Source: an uncultured Planctomycetaceae bacterium (GTDB lineage Bacteria; Planctomycetota; Planctomycetia; Planctomycetales; Planctomycetaceae). From it: a stretch of 64,000 bases of DNA. The position numbers and the translations under genes were made by a program. Below are positions 36,361-44,964 of the stretch, one piece after another (position 1 is the stretch's first letter; every line of letters begins with the position of its first letter). A model generated the notes under the pieces. It searched no databases, was not told the origin of the DNA, and was given only the letters and a program-made list of their open reading frames with translations. The DNA lies in NCBI GenBank assembly GCA_903858815.1, contig CAIOKE010000218.1:1-64000 (forward strand), in the 5' to 3' direction.

Positions 36361-36777
36361 ATGATTCGTGGAATGTCTGGAATTCCGGAACCTGTGATGC
36401 CTGAGCATGACCTGTTGCGGTCAGCGGCTCCCAGTGTTCGTTTATCAGAAGGGCTGAAACAGCAGGTTCTGATGCGTTCGATAACGCAGTACCATGCTGG
36501 GCGAAGGCAACGATTTCTGATGCGAACGGTTGCTGCTGTCGCGGCGGTTACCTTGACCGGTGCAGTGCTCTGGAAGCTGAGCCGGCCGACGGAAACGCCA
36601 GCAGCTGCCGTGGGACGGACCTCGGCCACCAGCCAGCCCCTGGCAGAGGCTCCTGCTGCTGTGACGCCCAGCCTGTTGCCTCCGTCAACCGGCAGTCAGG
36701 GAACTCTCGCTGATCCTCAGGAATCGCCTCCGTCAGCTGAAGCGGTGACTCCGATCTCGATTCTCAGACCACAGTGA
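36361..36777 (+). CDS. Single-pass membrane protein after sigma gene, possible anti-sigma
   Basis: This 138-residue protein has a basic N-terminal segment of about 55 residues, one membrane helix (about 60-78, RTVAAVAAVTLTGAVLWKL) and a Pro/Ser/Ala-rich extracytoplasmic tail. The layout, cytoplasmic stub plus one helix plus outside tail, is that of small anti-sigma factors, and the gene follows an ECF sigma gene by 70 bases. No zinc anti-sigma motif (HxxxCxxC) is present, so the assignment rests on position and topology. Starts at 36361, 36373 or 36397 are all possible. Confidence 0.6.
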   Translation: MIRGMSGIPEPVMPEHDLLRSAAPSVRLSEGLKQQVLMRSITQYHAGRRQRFLMRTVAAVAAVTLTGAVLWKLSRPTETPAAAVGRTSATSQPLAEAPAAVTPSLLPPSTGSQGTLADPQESPPSAEAVTPISILRPQ

Positions 36778-36848
36778 CCTGCCTGTTTCCTGCCCGCTGA
36801 AAACTCGGTCTTCTCGTCTGAATTTCCAACGCCTTGACTCGTACCAAG

Positions 36849-37478
36849 ATGCCAGATCCTGCTCGTTACCAGATACCCGATCCGTCTGTCAGTCTGACGG
36901 ACGAGTTGATTATGCAGCACATCGGCCGTGGATCCCGAGTGATCGACCTCGGTTGCGGCGATGGCCGTCTGATGCAGCGGCTCAGCGAAGAGCTTGGTTG
37001 TGATGTACTGGGAGTCGAAGTAGATCACCGGAATATTGTCTCGGTCGTGCAGCGAGGTCTGCCAGCGATCGAGGCTGATCTGGATCGGGGACTGCAGGAT
37101 ATCCCGGACGACAGCTTCGATTTCGCCGTCCTCAGCCAGACTCTGCAGCAGGTCAGAAACCCTCGGCGATTGTTGTCAGAGATGCTGCGGGTGGCGAAAC
37201 GGGCTCTGGTAGTAGTGCCGAATTTTGGCCACTGGCGAGTTCGTCTGGAAGTGCTGAGACGTGGCCGAACACCAGTGACTCAGTCCTTTCCATGGGAGTG
37301 GTATGAAACTCCCAACGTTCACTTCATGTCGATGCGTGACTTTCGGTCACTGATGGAACGCATGGGACTGCGGATTGTGATTGAAAGTCCCATTATTCGA
37401 GGCCGTGCAGTGGATCGTCTGCTGGTGTCCAACCTGCGTGCTGACAGTGCGTTCTATCTTGTGGAACGAGGCCACTGA
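36849..37478 (+). CDS. metW: MetW-like methionine biosynthesis methyltransferase-fold protein
   Basis: This 209-residue protein has a class I SAM-dependent methyltransferase fold with VIDLGCGDGRLMQRL as motif I, and the MetW-specific stretches FDFAVLSQTLQQVRNP and SFPWEWYETPNVHFMSM. MetW works with the homoserine acetyltransferase MetX in methionine synthesis, normally encoded next to it; MetX is not in this window. ATG 36849 gives the usual MPD start. It follows the putative anti-sigma gene by 71 bases, probably from its own promoter. Confidence 0.93.
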   Translation: MPDPARYQIPDPSVSLTDELIMQHIGRGSRVIDLGCGDGRLMQRLSEELGCDVLGVEVDHRNIVSVVQRGLPAIEADLDRGLQDIPDDSFDFAVLSQTLQQVRNPRRLLSEMLRVAKRALVVVPNFGHWRVRLEVLRRGRTPVTQSFPWEWYETPNVHFMSMRDFRSLMERMGLRIVIESPIIRGRAVDRLLVSNLRADSAFYLVERGH

Positions 37479-37748
37479 CTGACGGGGCCCTGCGAATTGC
37501 GGCAAATGGGGCGGTAATTGCTGCATTCGAGCGGGTGTTGAAGCGGTTTTGGTGGTGTGGGTAATTTGCGTGCTTTGGTGTGTTCTCGTGGGGCAAAGCG
37601 CGGCGGCGGTCAGGTGGTGTTCATATTGACCCACAAGCCGGAATACTCGTAATTTGCCAGCAATGCGATCCGTACGAGGCGGGTGTGTGCCCGTTTGAGG
37701 TGCAGTGATTGAGTCCTGCTGGTGGGTTTTGAGCCCTGGTGAGCGGTC

Positions 37749-38840
37749 ATGCGGTCACGGTTGTCATGCATTCTGGTGTGCACGCTGTTCTCTGCTGTTG
37801 TCGCAGCAGACGAATATGTGGGCGTTGCCGTGCCACAGCAGACGAATCGGCGACTGGCGGTTCTGGTGCTGACTGATGGTACGGTGCTGGAAACATCACT
37901 GAAGGTTGAGGGTGGTGGTTACAGTGTGGATGTACCGGGTGGTCGTCAGTTCATTGAATCGTCCCGGGTACGTTTCATAGCGAAGGATCGTGTGGATGCG
38001 TGGCGTCAGTTGCGGGCGTCTTTTCAGGAGCTGACTCCTGACGTGCATCTGCAGATTGCTCGCTGGTGTCTGAAAAACGAACTTCGGTTGCAGGCTGAGC
38101 GCGAAGCACTGGATGCACTGAGACTGGATCCGAATCGACAGGATGCGAAGCGATTGCTGCAGCAGTTGGCGGAAAATGGTGCTGATCGTATTGAGAACAC
38201 AAGTTCGCAGTCGGCTGTATTAATGCCGCCGTTGCCGGTTGCTGGTGCTGCCGCTGCTGCGCGTTCGCTGGCGGGACTGCGACGAACCACAACTCAGCAG
38301 TTTGTCCGCAGCGTTCAACCACTGTTGTCCAGTAAGTGTGCGACGGCGGGCTGTCATGGCAGGAATTCGCAATCCGAGTTTCAGCTGCTGGCGGTTCGGT
38401 CCGGATCGGATCCGCGAACGGCGGAGCAGAATCTGGAGGCTGTGCTGAGTCAGATCAGTTTCTCTGAGCCCACTCGGAGTCCGCTGCTGAAGTATGCCGC
38501 TGATTCGCATGGGGGGCAGCGTGACATTCCGCTGCGTGGCCGGACAGGCAACCAGCAGCTGAAGACATTGCAGCAGTGGATTTCAGCAGTAGCCGCTGAT
38601 GTGGCGCCGGGCGAGAATCGGGAGTCTGTTCAGGCTGAGGCAGCGTCCATACGGATGGAGGACACTGCGCAGGCGGAGCAGCCTGAGCATGCTCATGAGC
38701 AGTTGCGGGATCTGCAGGCGGCTGATCGTGAGTTTCTGGCGGAAGCAAAGCGTTCACAGCGGCATGATCCGTTTGATCCAGCGGTGTTCAACCTTCGGCA
38801 TCATGCGAAGGCAGAGGAAATTCTCACTGAGGACCAGTGA
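37749..38840 (+). CDS. Exported c-type cytochrome-like protein
   Basis: This 363-residue protein has a signal peptide (residues 1-20, SAVVAADE). The N-terminal third is beta-rich (VLVLTDGTVLETSLKVEGGG); residues 95-140 are helical and TPR-like; residues 170-285 contain FVRSVQPLLSSKCATAGCHG, the planctomycete cytochrome domain layout, with a CxxxxCH rather than CxxCH haem motif. The tail is acidic. The haem is therefore possible but non-standard. The gene precedes a lipoprotein gene by 34 bases and likely shares its transcript. Confidence 0.78.
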   Translation: MRSRLSCILVCTLFSAVVAADEYVGVAVPQQTNRRLAVLVLTDGTVLETSLKVEGGGYSVDVPGGRQFIESSRVRFIAKDRVDAWRQLRASFQELTPDVHLQIARWCLKNELRLQAEREALDALRLDPNRQDAKRLLQQLAENGADRIENTSSQSAVLMPPLPVAGAAAAARSLAGLRRTTTQQFVRSVQPLLSSKCATAGCHGRNSQSEFQLLAVRSGSDPRTAEQNLEAVLSQISFSEPTRSPLLKYAADSHGGQRDIPLRGRTGNQQLKTLQQWISAVAADVAPGENRESVQAEAASIRMEDTAQAEQPEHAHEQLRDLQAADREFLAEAKRSQRHDPFDPAVFNLRHHAKAEEILTEDQ

Positions 38841-38874
38841 GGGAAGAGTTGAGAATTCTGAGAGGATATGGGTT

Positions 38875-39801
38875 ATGAACAGATGGAAGGTTTCCGGGCT
38901 GTTGGCATCGTTGCTGCTGATTCCGGGCTGTGGAACTATGAGTTTGATGACTCGCAGTTCTTATTCCACGATTCGCGATCCATTCATTGAGGGGACAGAG
39001 GGTGCGGCGGCCGCGGGGCTGAGTGCCGATTCTGATGGCGATACTGCGGGGCGTGTTGTCGTGGATGCGGATTCGCGTGGACCGACTGCGTTGCCCGGAG
39101 TGTCGGGCCGAGTTCGTCTGGAGGGTGATTCTGCGCTGGGTGGCGAACCTGTTCCTGCCGCTGCGACAGCTTCCTATCCGGATTCTTCGGATGCCGCAGC
39201 CTCTGGAGCTGCAGACAGCGGTGCGGGCGAAGCCGTGCTGCAGACGATGAAGGGGCCTGCTCTGGCAACGTTTCTGAGAACAGGTTCAACGCCTGCAGGC
39301 GAGAGGCTGACGCCGGAGATTGGCGAGGCTGGTGCAGGTGTAAGATCGCGTACCGGCGGTGTGATCGAGCGAACGGGACTGGAGTTGCCACAGCGGGCGG
39401 TGGGGGGCTTGCAGTCACCTGCGGCACAGGCTGCTGCCATGACATCTGACAGTGCGGAATTTGAGGGATTCAATAGTTTTCTGGCGGGTGACAGTGCAGC
39501 GACGTCGGCTGAAGTTCCGGCGAAGCGTGCTGCGGAATGGAAGCCGAAGCAGTCGCCAAAACCGGCCGCTGCGAAGACTGCCACTGTTCCGACATCTGCG
39601 GTTGTTGCGGCATCACGCAGTGAACGTCTGAAGACCCTGCAGACTGAGGGATCCGGGGAAGCTTCCGAATTGAATCCCTTTGAGGATCTTCCTTCGTTTG
39701 ATACAGTCGAGGGATCTGCTCAGCAGCAAGGCGAGCCTGCCACATTTGATGATTCATTTGGCAGTGAAGCTGACTGGAAGCCGGCAGAATTCGAACCATG
39801 A
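38875..39801 (+). CDS. Lipoprotein of unknown function
   Basis: This 308-residue protein begins MNRWKVSGLLASLLLIPGCG, a lipoprotein signal with the acylated cysteine near residue 19. The rest is disordered-looking, rich in Ala, Glu, Gly, Pro and Ser, with no recognised domain and weak composition bias (AKRAAEWKPKQSPKPAAAK). ATG 38875 has GAGG nine bases upstream. It lies between the cytochrome-like gene (34 bases) and the Gfo/Idh oxidoreductase gene (33 bases), so the three may form one operon. It may be a periplasmic tether. Confidence 0.72.
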   Translation: MNRWKVSGLLASLLLIPGCGTMSLMTRSSYSTIRDPFIEGTEGAAAAGLSADSDGDTAGRVVVDADSRGPTALPGVSGRVRLEGDSALGGEPVPAAATASYPDSSDAAASGAADSGAGEAVLQTMKGPALATFLRTGSTPAGERLTPEIGEAGAGVRSRTGGVIERTGLELPQRAVGGLQSPAAQAAAMTSDSAEFEGFNSFLAGDSAATSAEVPAKRAAEWKPKQSPKPAAAKTATVPTSAVVAASRSERLKTLQTEGSGEASELNPFEDLPSFDTVEGSAQQQGEPATFDDSFGSEADWKPAEFEP

Positions 39802-39834
39802 TCGGGTACGGTGCGATGCGCCGGGGGTAAGCAG

Positions 39835-41049
39835 ATGCGTGCGAAAATGACTGCCGGTATGGTCGGCATGGGCATGATCTTTGACGACACCTATCGGCCG
39901 TTTTTTGAGAGTGTGGCTCGTACAGGATTGTATGACCGCAGGTTTGGTGACGTTGACGTGCAACTGGTTGCAGTCGCGACGAAAACCGGCAGTCGAGCCG
40001 CGCGATATCTGCAGCAGTCTGCCGATCGGATACCGGCTTTTGAGAACTGTGCGGGGGACAATGCTGTACAGCAGATGCTGCAGCATCGGCCCACGTTTGC
40101 CTGTGTGGCAACTCCGGACAACCGGCACTTTGAGGCAGCCCGGGCGATACTTGAGGCTGGCGTCCATCTGCTGGTGGAAAAGCCATCAGTGCTGTCGCTC
40201 AGTGAACTGGATGAACTGACAGCGATTGCTGAACGTCGAGGTTTGCTGGCTCGGGTGGTTTACCACAAGCTGCTGGATCCTGATCACAAGAAGCTGCGGA
40301 CGCTGGTGGCCGACAATGTGCTGCAGCACGTGAACAACGGATATTGTTCCCTGCTGGAGCCGAGGCAGATTTCGGGTCAGCAGTTTTCCGAGTGGATTAC
40401 GGGGCGTAATCCCGGAACTTATGTGGCCGTGCATTACATCAAACTGATTGACTTCACGTTTGGTGGGCGTTTGAAGACGGTGTTGTGCACTGGACAGCGT
40501 GGGCTGGTTGGGCCACGAGATGGGAACACGTGGGATAGCTGTCAGCTGCGTTTGATTTATGAGTACGACGATGGTCGGGAAGCGGCTTTCGACATTCATA
40601 CGTCATGGGTAACACCTGATAATTTTCCGGGTTATGTGGAGCAGGAAGTTCAGTTCCGCTTCGACAATGGCATCTGGAATGGCCATTCGCGGAAGCGGGG
40701 TGTGGAGCTGACAGTCGATCAGCTGACTCCGCTGAAGCTGAAGAATACGATCAACAATCACTACAACGGCAGTTTTCTGGAACCATGGGGAGAGCGTTCG
40801 CAGCGTGGTTACGGAATTGAAGTGATCGATCGTTTTGCTCGGGAAGTGGCCTGGGTTGAGCATGGTGGAGCGGCCAGTGAACGTGGTCAGCGACTGCAGC
40901 AGATTCGAGAGCTGACATACGCTGATCTGTCAGCAGATCGTCAGGTTGTGGCAGCGATTGAAGCAATGGAGCGGATTCTGGAAGAACAGGCTGCCGGGCG
41001 ACCTGACCGTGTGGCACGTTATGACGGTCGAACAATTCAGCTGTTCTGA
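39835..41049 (+). CDS. Gfo/Idh/MocA family oxidoreductase
   Basis: This 404-residue protein is an NAD(P)-dependent sugar or polyol dehydrogenase-like enzyme. The N terminus has a modified dinucleotide loop (MVGMGMIFDDTYRP), and LLVEKPSVLSLSELDEL contains the EKP signature (catalytic lysine). The C-terminal alpha/beta domain carries VVYHKLLDPDHKKL and similar. ATG 39835 is chosen for the G-rich site upstream; ATG 39847 is possible. The substrate is unknown. Its 3' end overlaps the convergent glycosyltransferase-like gene by 13 bases. Confidence 0.9.
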   Translation: MRAKMTAGMVGMGMIFDDTYRPFFESVARTGLYDRRFGDVDVQLVAVATKTGSRAARYLQQSADRIPAFENCAGDNAVQQMLQHRPTFACVATPDNRHFEAARAILEAGVHLLVEKPSVLSLSELDELTAIAERRGLLARVVYHKLLDPDHKKLRTLVADNVLQHVNNGYCSLLEPRQISGQQFSEWITGRNPGTYVAVHYIKLIDFTFGGRLKTVLCTGQRGLVGPRDGNTWDSCQLRLIYEYDDGREAAFDIHTSWVTPDNFPGYVEQEVQFRFDNGIWNGHSRKRGVELTVDQLTPLKLKNTINNHYNGSFLEPWGERSQRGYGIEVIDRFAREVAWVEHGGAASERGQRLQQIRELTYADLSADRQVVAAIEAMERILEEQAAGRPDRVARYDGRTIQLF

Positions 41050-42383
41050 GAACCAGTTGCTGGCTGACTGCTGCGGACGGTGCCAAGCCACTGTAGTGTC
41101 TGCCAGCCACCGCTGACGGAAAGCACGATCAGCAGTGGCAGGATCGGGGTTCTCATGCGTGTATCGGTCCAGTAGAACAGATGGGTGAGCGCGAACGCGA
41201 GGCAGCAGAGCCAGACTGTGAATGTAGGTGCGTCAGGACCTGCTGATCGCAGGTGCCGGAGTGACTGCAGCAGTTTCAGGATCAGCCCGGTCCAGAGCAC
41301 GACATACCAGCTGGAAATCAGCACAGCTGTGGCGGTGCCATCGGTACCTGCGGGGCGAATGGCCCAGAATCTGCAGCACCGCAGCCAGCAGGCGCACAGA
41401 AAATCACGTGGATACAAGCGAATGGTCTGAGTTGCCAGACCGTAGTGGAACCGATCCAGTGCCAGCTCATCAGCGAGGTTGATCCCGGCAGCTGTTGCAT
41501 CAGTCAGAGTCTTACGCTGCCAGCGATCGAGGGCAGCGCCTTCCCAGGGAAACTGGTCTGTACCACGAATGACATCGCGGTAGAAGTCGGGGTTGTTTCC
41601 CAGTGCCAGTGTGTAACCGCCGTGAGTCGTGGCGGGAATAAAGGCGCGAAACTGAATGGCATTGCGGGTCAGCCATGGTGCGAGGCCGAGTGCGATTCCG
41701 AGGGCCAGCAGCAGCGGTGGTGCAGGGGTTTGCCCGGCAACTGCAGGCTTTCCGGGGCGAAGCGTGCAGATGACAAGCTGCAGCCAGATGGCGGCGGCTG
41801 CCAGCAGTACTGTGGGACGTATGAGTGCAGCGACAGCGAGCAGAAGTCCGCTGCTGAAGATGGTGAGCGGTCGAGCGGTGGGCTGACAGACTCTGGCAGA
41901 GACAGCACAGGCCAGTGTCAGCAGAGCTGCGCAGGGCACTTCAGTCATTGGCTGCAGCGAATACCTGAGCAGAAGTGGGTCCAGAGCAACAGCTGCGACG
42001 CACAGCAGGGCCGGGCGTCGGGCGAGCAGCAGAACGCCGGCCAGCCAGCCTGTGGCTATGCAGCACACGACTGTTGTGAGCAGGTTGATCAGCAGGACAG
42101 CGACGATTGGTGGAAGTCCACAGGCCAGAGGGGCAGCGAGCAGCAATGGGTAGAGTGGCGGGCGGAAGGCTGTGGGCTGTCCGGTGAATGGTCCCACAAA
42201 ACCGTGGTGCTGCAGGGTGGCCGTGGCGTGTGCCGTATAGCCATCGGCATCTTCGAGCAGCAGTGTTGGATTGTGGGCAGCCAGCAGCAGTCGCAGAGCC
42301 AGTGCCAGCCACAGCAGCAGGAGGAAACTGCGGTCAGCCATCAGTTTCCGGGGGATGGAATTGGAGACAGTGAGATCAGGCAT
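41037..42383 (-). CDS. Glycosyltransferase family 39-like (ArnT/PMT) membrane protein
   Basis: This 448-residue protein has about ten hydrophobic segments and the GT-C layout: an acidic pair near residue 45 (LLEDADGYTAHA), followed by FRPPLYPLLLA. Enzymes of this class transfer sugars from polyprenyl-phosphate donors to lipid or protein in the periplasmic face. The region ALGNNPDFYRDVIRG in an external loop fits the family. It is the only gene on this strand here and is convergent with the oxidoreductase. The acceptor and donor are unknown. Confidence 0.85.
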   Translation of the reverse strand: MPDLTVSNSIPRKLMADRSFLLLLWLALALRLLLAAHNPTLLLEDADGYTAHATATLQHHGFVGPFTGQPTAFRPPLYPLLLAAPLACGLPPIVAVLLINLLTTVVCCIATGWLAGVLLLARRPALLCVAAVALDPLLLRYSLQPMTEVPCAALLTLACAVSARVCQPTARPLTIFSSGLLLAVAALIRPTVLLAAAAIWLQLVICTLRPGKPAVAGQTPAPPLLLALGIALGLAPWLTRNAIQFRAFIPATTHGGYTLALGNNPDFYRDVIRGTDQFPWEGAALDRWQRKTLTDATAAGINLADELALDRFHYGLATQTIRLYPRDFLCACWLRCCRFWAIRPAGTDGTATAVLISSWYVVLWTGLILKLLQSLRHLRSAGPDAPTFTVWLCCLAFALTHLFYWTDTRMRTPILPLLIVLSVSGGWQTLQWLGTVRSSQPATGSQNS

Positions 42384-42693
42384 TCATCAAAAGTCAGCAA
42401 AAATCGATCAGAAACAGCCCGTTTTCCGGGGAAAGTGTGAGTGTACAGAAGCGAGCGGAGATTTTCAGTCAGGATCAAACGTTGTTGGGATCTTTCGGGG
42501 TTTTCCGTAAGTCGTTTGCCGATGGCAGTTTATGCGGCATGGTGCAATGGGCTTCCCGTTTCCCATTGTTGACTTGTTTTGCGGATTTTCGCAGATTTTT
42601 GCTCGGGCTGAATACGGGCTGGCAACTTATATTCTGTCGGGTGCTGGCAAGTCGCCTCGGCATTTCTCGCTGTGGACCTGTGGAGACTCTGGT
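42384..42693. other. Divergent intergenic region before the second ECF sigma gene
   Basis: This 310-base region separates the glycosyltransferase-like gene from the sigma gene. It is richer in A/T than its surroundings (GTTGTTGGGATCTTTCGGGG). An open frame from ATG 42532 runs into the sigma gene, but its first 54 codons have poor third-base GC and no sigma-like content, so I treat it as leader. No strong hairpin is seen. Confidence 0.45.
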
Positions 42694-43218
42694 TTGTCGT
42701 CTGCGTCGTCATTATCGCCGTCGGCCGTGTTTCTTGAACACGAGGGGTGGCTGCGCACCGTTGTCAGCAGTCGTCTGGGAGAGACGGATGCGGTCGATGA
42801 TGTGATGCAGAACATTGCGATGGCTGTGGTGCGGCAGAAGGCCGGGTTAGCCAGTGTTCAGCGAGTGGGTGCGTGGTTATATCGGATTGCTGTTCGTCAG
42901 GTGCTGATGTATCGACGGGCTACGGGGCGGCGTCGAAAACTGCTGCAGCGAGTGCAGTCTGATGGTGCTTCGGCCGTGCAACTGACAGAGCCATTATCGG
43001 TGATGCTGCATGACGAGGCTCAGAGTCGCGTGCGGCAGGCTCTGGCGGAACTGGGTGAAGTGGAAAGGCAGCTGTTGCTGTTGAAGTATGCTGAGGGCTG
43101 GAGTTATCGGCAGATTGCAGAGCGGCTGGGTGTGCAGGAAGATACGGTTGAATATCGACTGCTGAAAGCACGCAGGAATCTGCGGCGTCAGCTGAGTTCA
43201 CTGAACGTCGAGGATTGA
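42694..43218 (+). CDS. ECF-type RNA polymerase sigma factor (second)
   Basis: This roughly 174-residue protein has sigma region 2 (residues 12-70, with HEGWLRTVVSSRLGETDAVDD and VGAWLYRIAVRQVLMYRR) and region 4 (about 110-165, AELGEVERQLLLLKYAEGWSYRQIAERLGVQEDTVEYRLLKAR). The start is uncertain: TTG 42694 has GGAG eight bases upstream; ATG 42532 or 42547 would give a longer, unusual N terminus. The gene is followed at once by an anti-sigma-like gene and a PDZ protein gene, so they form a compact regulatory cluster. Confidence 0.88.
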   Translation: MSSASSLSPSAVFLEHEGWLRTVVSSRLGETDAVDDVMQNIAMAVVRQKAGLASVQRVGAWLYRIAVRQVLMYRRATGRRRKLLQRVQSDGASAVQLTEPLSVMLHDEAQSRVRQALAELGEVERQLLLLKYAEGWSYRQIAERLGVQEDTVEYRLLKARRNLRRQLSSLNVED

Positions 43219-43223
43219 GAAGT

Positions 43224-43853
43224 ATGATGTCTGAACGAGATGAACTGCTGATTCAGCGATGTATCGACGATGAGTTGTCATCTGAGCAGACTCGAGCACT
43301 GACAGGCCGTCTTGACACACTGACGGGTGGCTGGAAGGCGCTGGCCTGTGGTTTTCTGGAAGATCGTTGTCTCCGGAAATCCATCGAGACTGGACGTAGT
43401 GCTGCGGGGCTTTCTGAAGCCCAGCCGGCGATTGTGGCGACTGTGGTGACAGATCCGGTGATGATGACGCCACTTGTGCGTGGAATCAGGAAGCCTCTGG
43501 AGCGAGTCTGGCGACATCCGGCGACATCGCTGGCGTTATGTGCGGCGATTGCGTTTCTGGGCGGGCTGCTGGTACCGAATGGAAAGCCTTTCGACGACAG
43601 CGGATCTGTGACGAGGGGCGAGTTTGCAGCTGCGGGGACCAGTCGTCGCGGCGGGGGGCAGATGGAGGTCCAGATGCCCGGGCAGCGTCCGGTGAGTGTA
43701 CCGATTTTTGACAGTCGTGAAGAGTGGGTGCGGCAGAGTAATCCGCAGGTGCTGGCGCCGAATGCCGGTACTCAGTACATCATTGTTCCGACAGAGGATG
43801 GACGGGTTGTCGTGGTGCCTGTTTCGCGGGTCGCTTCGGACGGGCTGCAGTAG
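43224..43853 (+). CDS. Anti-sigma-like single-pass membrane protein
   Basis: This 209-residue protein has a cytoplasmic N-terminal region of about 90 residues (LLIQRCIDDELSSEQTRALTGRLDTL, which resembles planctomycete anti-sigma N termini), one membrane helix near 100-118 (SLALCAAIAFLGGLLV) and a periplasmic tail of about 90 residues. It starts 5 bases after the sigma gene, which favours an anti-sigma role. No HxxxCxxC zinc motif is seen, so the mechanism would be non-zinc. Its periplasmic tail may sense stress through the next gene product. Confidence 0.72.
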   Translation: MMSERDELLIQRCIDDELSSEQTRALTGRLDTLTGGWKALACGFLEDRCLRKSIETGRSAAGLSEAQPAIVATVVTDPVMMTPLVRGIRKPLERVWRHPATSLALCAAIAFLGGLLVPNGKPFDDSGSVTRGEFAAAGTSRRGGGQMEVQMPGQRPVSVPIFDSREEWVRQSNPQVLAPNAGTQYIIVPTEDGRVVVVPVSRVASDGLQ

Positions 43854-43902
43854 AGTGACAGGACATTTTTTCAGTGCTGGATTTCAGCGGAGGGGGCGAC
43901 AG

Positions 43903-44964
43903 ATGAACACAGGATTTGTGGTTATGCAGCGGGCGACGGCGGTATTACTTTCGGCTGTTGTGGTCACCGGCTCTGTCGCAGCAGACGAGCCGGCAGGTAA
44001 GGCCACAGCTGGGGCTCAGGCGCAGGCTTCCGGCGAATTTCAGGTGGAGGTCGAGGTGCAGTCCGGCGATGAGTCCCGGGAAGGCAGAAAGATTGAGTAT
44101 CGGGTGCAGCGTTCGCGCAGCGAAGGTTCCGAGGATGACAGGAAAACAGCTCCGAAGGTCACTCGGCGTTCGCGGATCGTCATCATCGGTCCGGACGGAG
44201 TTCGTCGTGAATTTGACGGCGAGGACAAGGATGGGCGTTCGATGATACTGCAGATACCCGACGGCGAGGCGTTGCTGAAAAAGCTGGAGTCGGAGGGTGG
44301 CACCGAAGGGTCAGAGCCGGAGTCGGAACGACTGATGATCGGCGTGCGGTGTGAGGCTGCCGATGTGCGACTGAGGAAACATCTGAAGCTGGCCGATGCG
44401 GGGCTGGTGGTGCTGCGAGTTGAGGAGGGTACCCCGGCAGCGCGTGCTGGCATCGAAATCGACGACATTATAATCAGTGTGGACAGCGCAGCGGTCAAAA
44501 CGCCACTTGAGCTGGTCGAAAGAATCGGCCAGTCTGCAGGTCGAGCGGTTGAGATTGTGATGTTGCACAATGGGGAACAGAAGACAGTGTCTGTGACTCC
44601 TGAAAAGCTGCAGCCCGGTTCATTTCCTGCGTGGGAGGAGACTGCGGCCAGGCAGGATGGACTGCTGCAGATGCTGCAGGGAAATCGCATGCTGAAGATG
44701 CATCCGGGGATCATGCTGGATCTGCAGTCTGATATGACTCCGGAAGAGATTCAGAAGCAGATCGAGCAGATGATGAACGGCGAGAGCATCGAAGGGATGG
44801 CAGAGGCACTGAAGGGGCTGGCCGAGAATGGCGTAGCGAAAAAATCTGAGACGAAAGAGCCTGCCGAGCCCGCGTCCGGGACGGAGGTTGAATTACAGCA
44901 GTTGAAAGCGGAGTTGCGTGAGCTGAAGGCGATCGTGGAGCAACTGAAGCAGCCCAAACTGTAG
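43903..44964 (+). CDS. Exported PDZ-domain protein in the sigma cluster
   Basis: This 353-residue protein has a signal peptide (cut near SVAADE, residue 28), an acidic charged region to about 120, and a PDZ domain at roughly 140-245 (LMIGVRCEAADVRLRKHL; GLVVLRVEEGTPAARAGIEI; DDIIISVDSAAVKTPLELVERI). No trypsin-like catalytic triad is present, so it is not a DegS/DegP protease. The C-terminal 60 residues form a coiled coil (ELQQLKAELRELKAIVEQL). It may relay misfolded envelope protein signals to the neighbouring anti-sigma. GGAGGGGG lies nine bases before ATG 43903. Confidence 0.88.
   Translation: MNTGFVVMQRATAVLLSAVVVTGSVAADEPAGKATAGAQAQASGEFQVEVEVQSGDESREGRKIEYRVQRSRSEGSEDDRKTAPKVTRRSRIVIIGPDGVRREFDGEDKDGRSMILQIPDGEALLKKLESEGGTEGSEPESERLMIGVRCEAADVRLRKHLKLADAGLVVLRVEEGTPAARAGIEIDDIIISVDSAAVKTPLELVERIGQSAGRAVEIVMLHNGEQKTVSVTPEKLQPGSFPAWEETAARQDGLLQMLQGNRMLKMHPGIMLDLQSDMTPEEIQKQIEQMMNGESIEGMAEALKGLAENGVAKKSETKEPAEPASGTEVELQQLKAELRELKAIVEQLKQPKL

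Noticed and set aside
41445-42440. Long plus-strand open frame of 331 codons
   Set aside because: It is entirely antisense to the GT-39-like membrane protein gene, rich in Gln, Ser and Cys, and has no family-like content.
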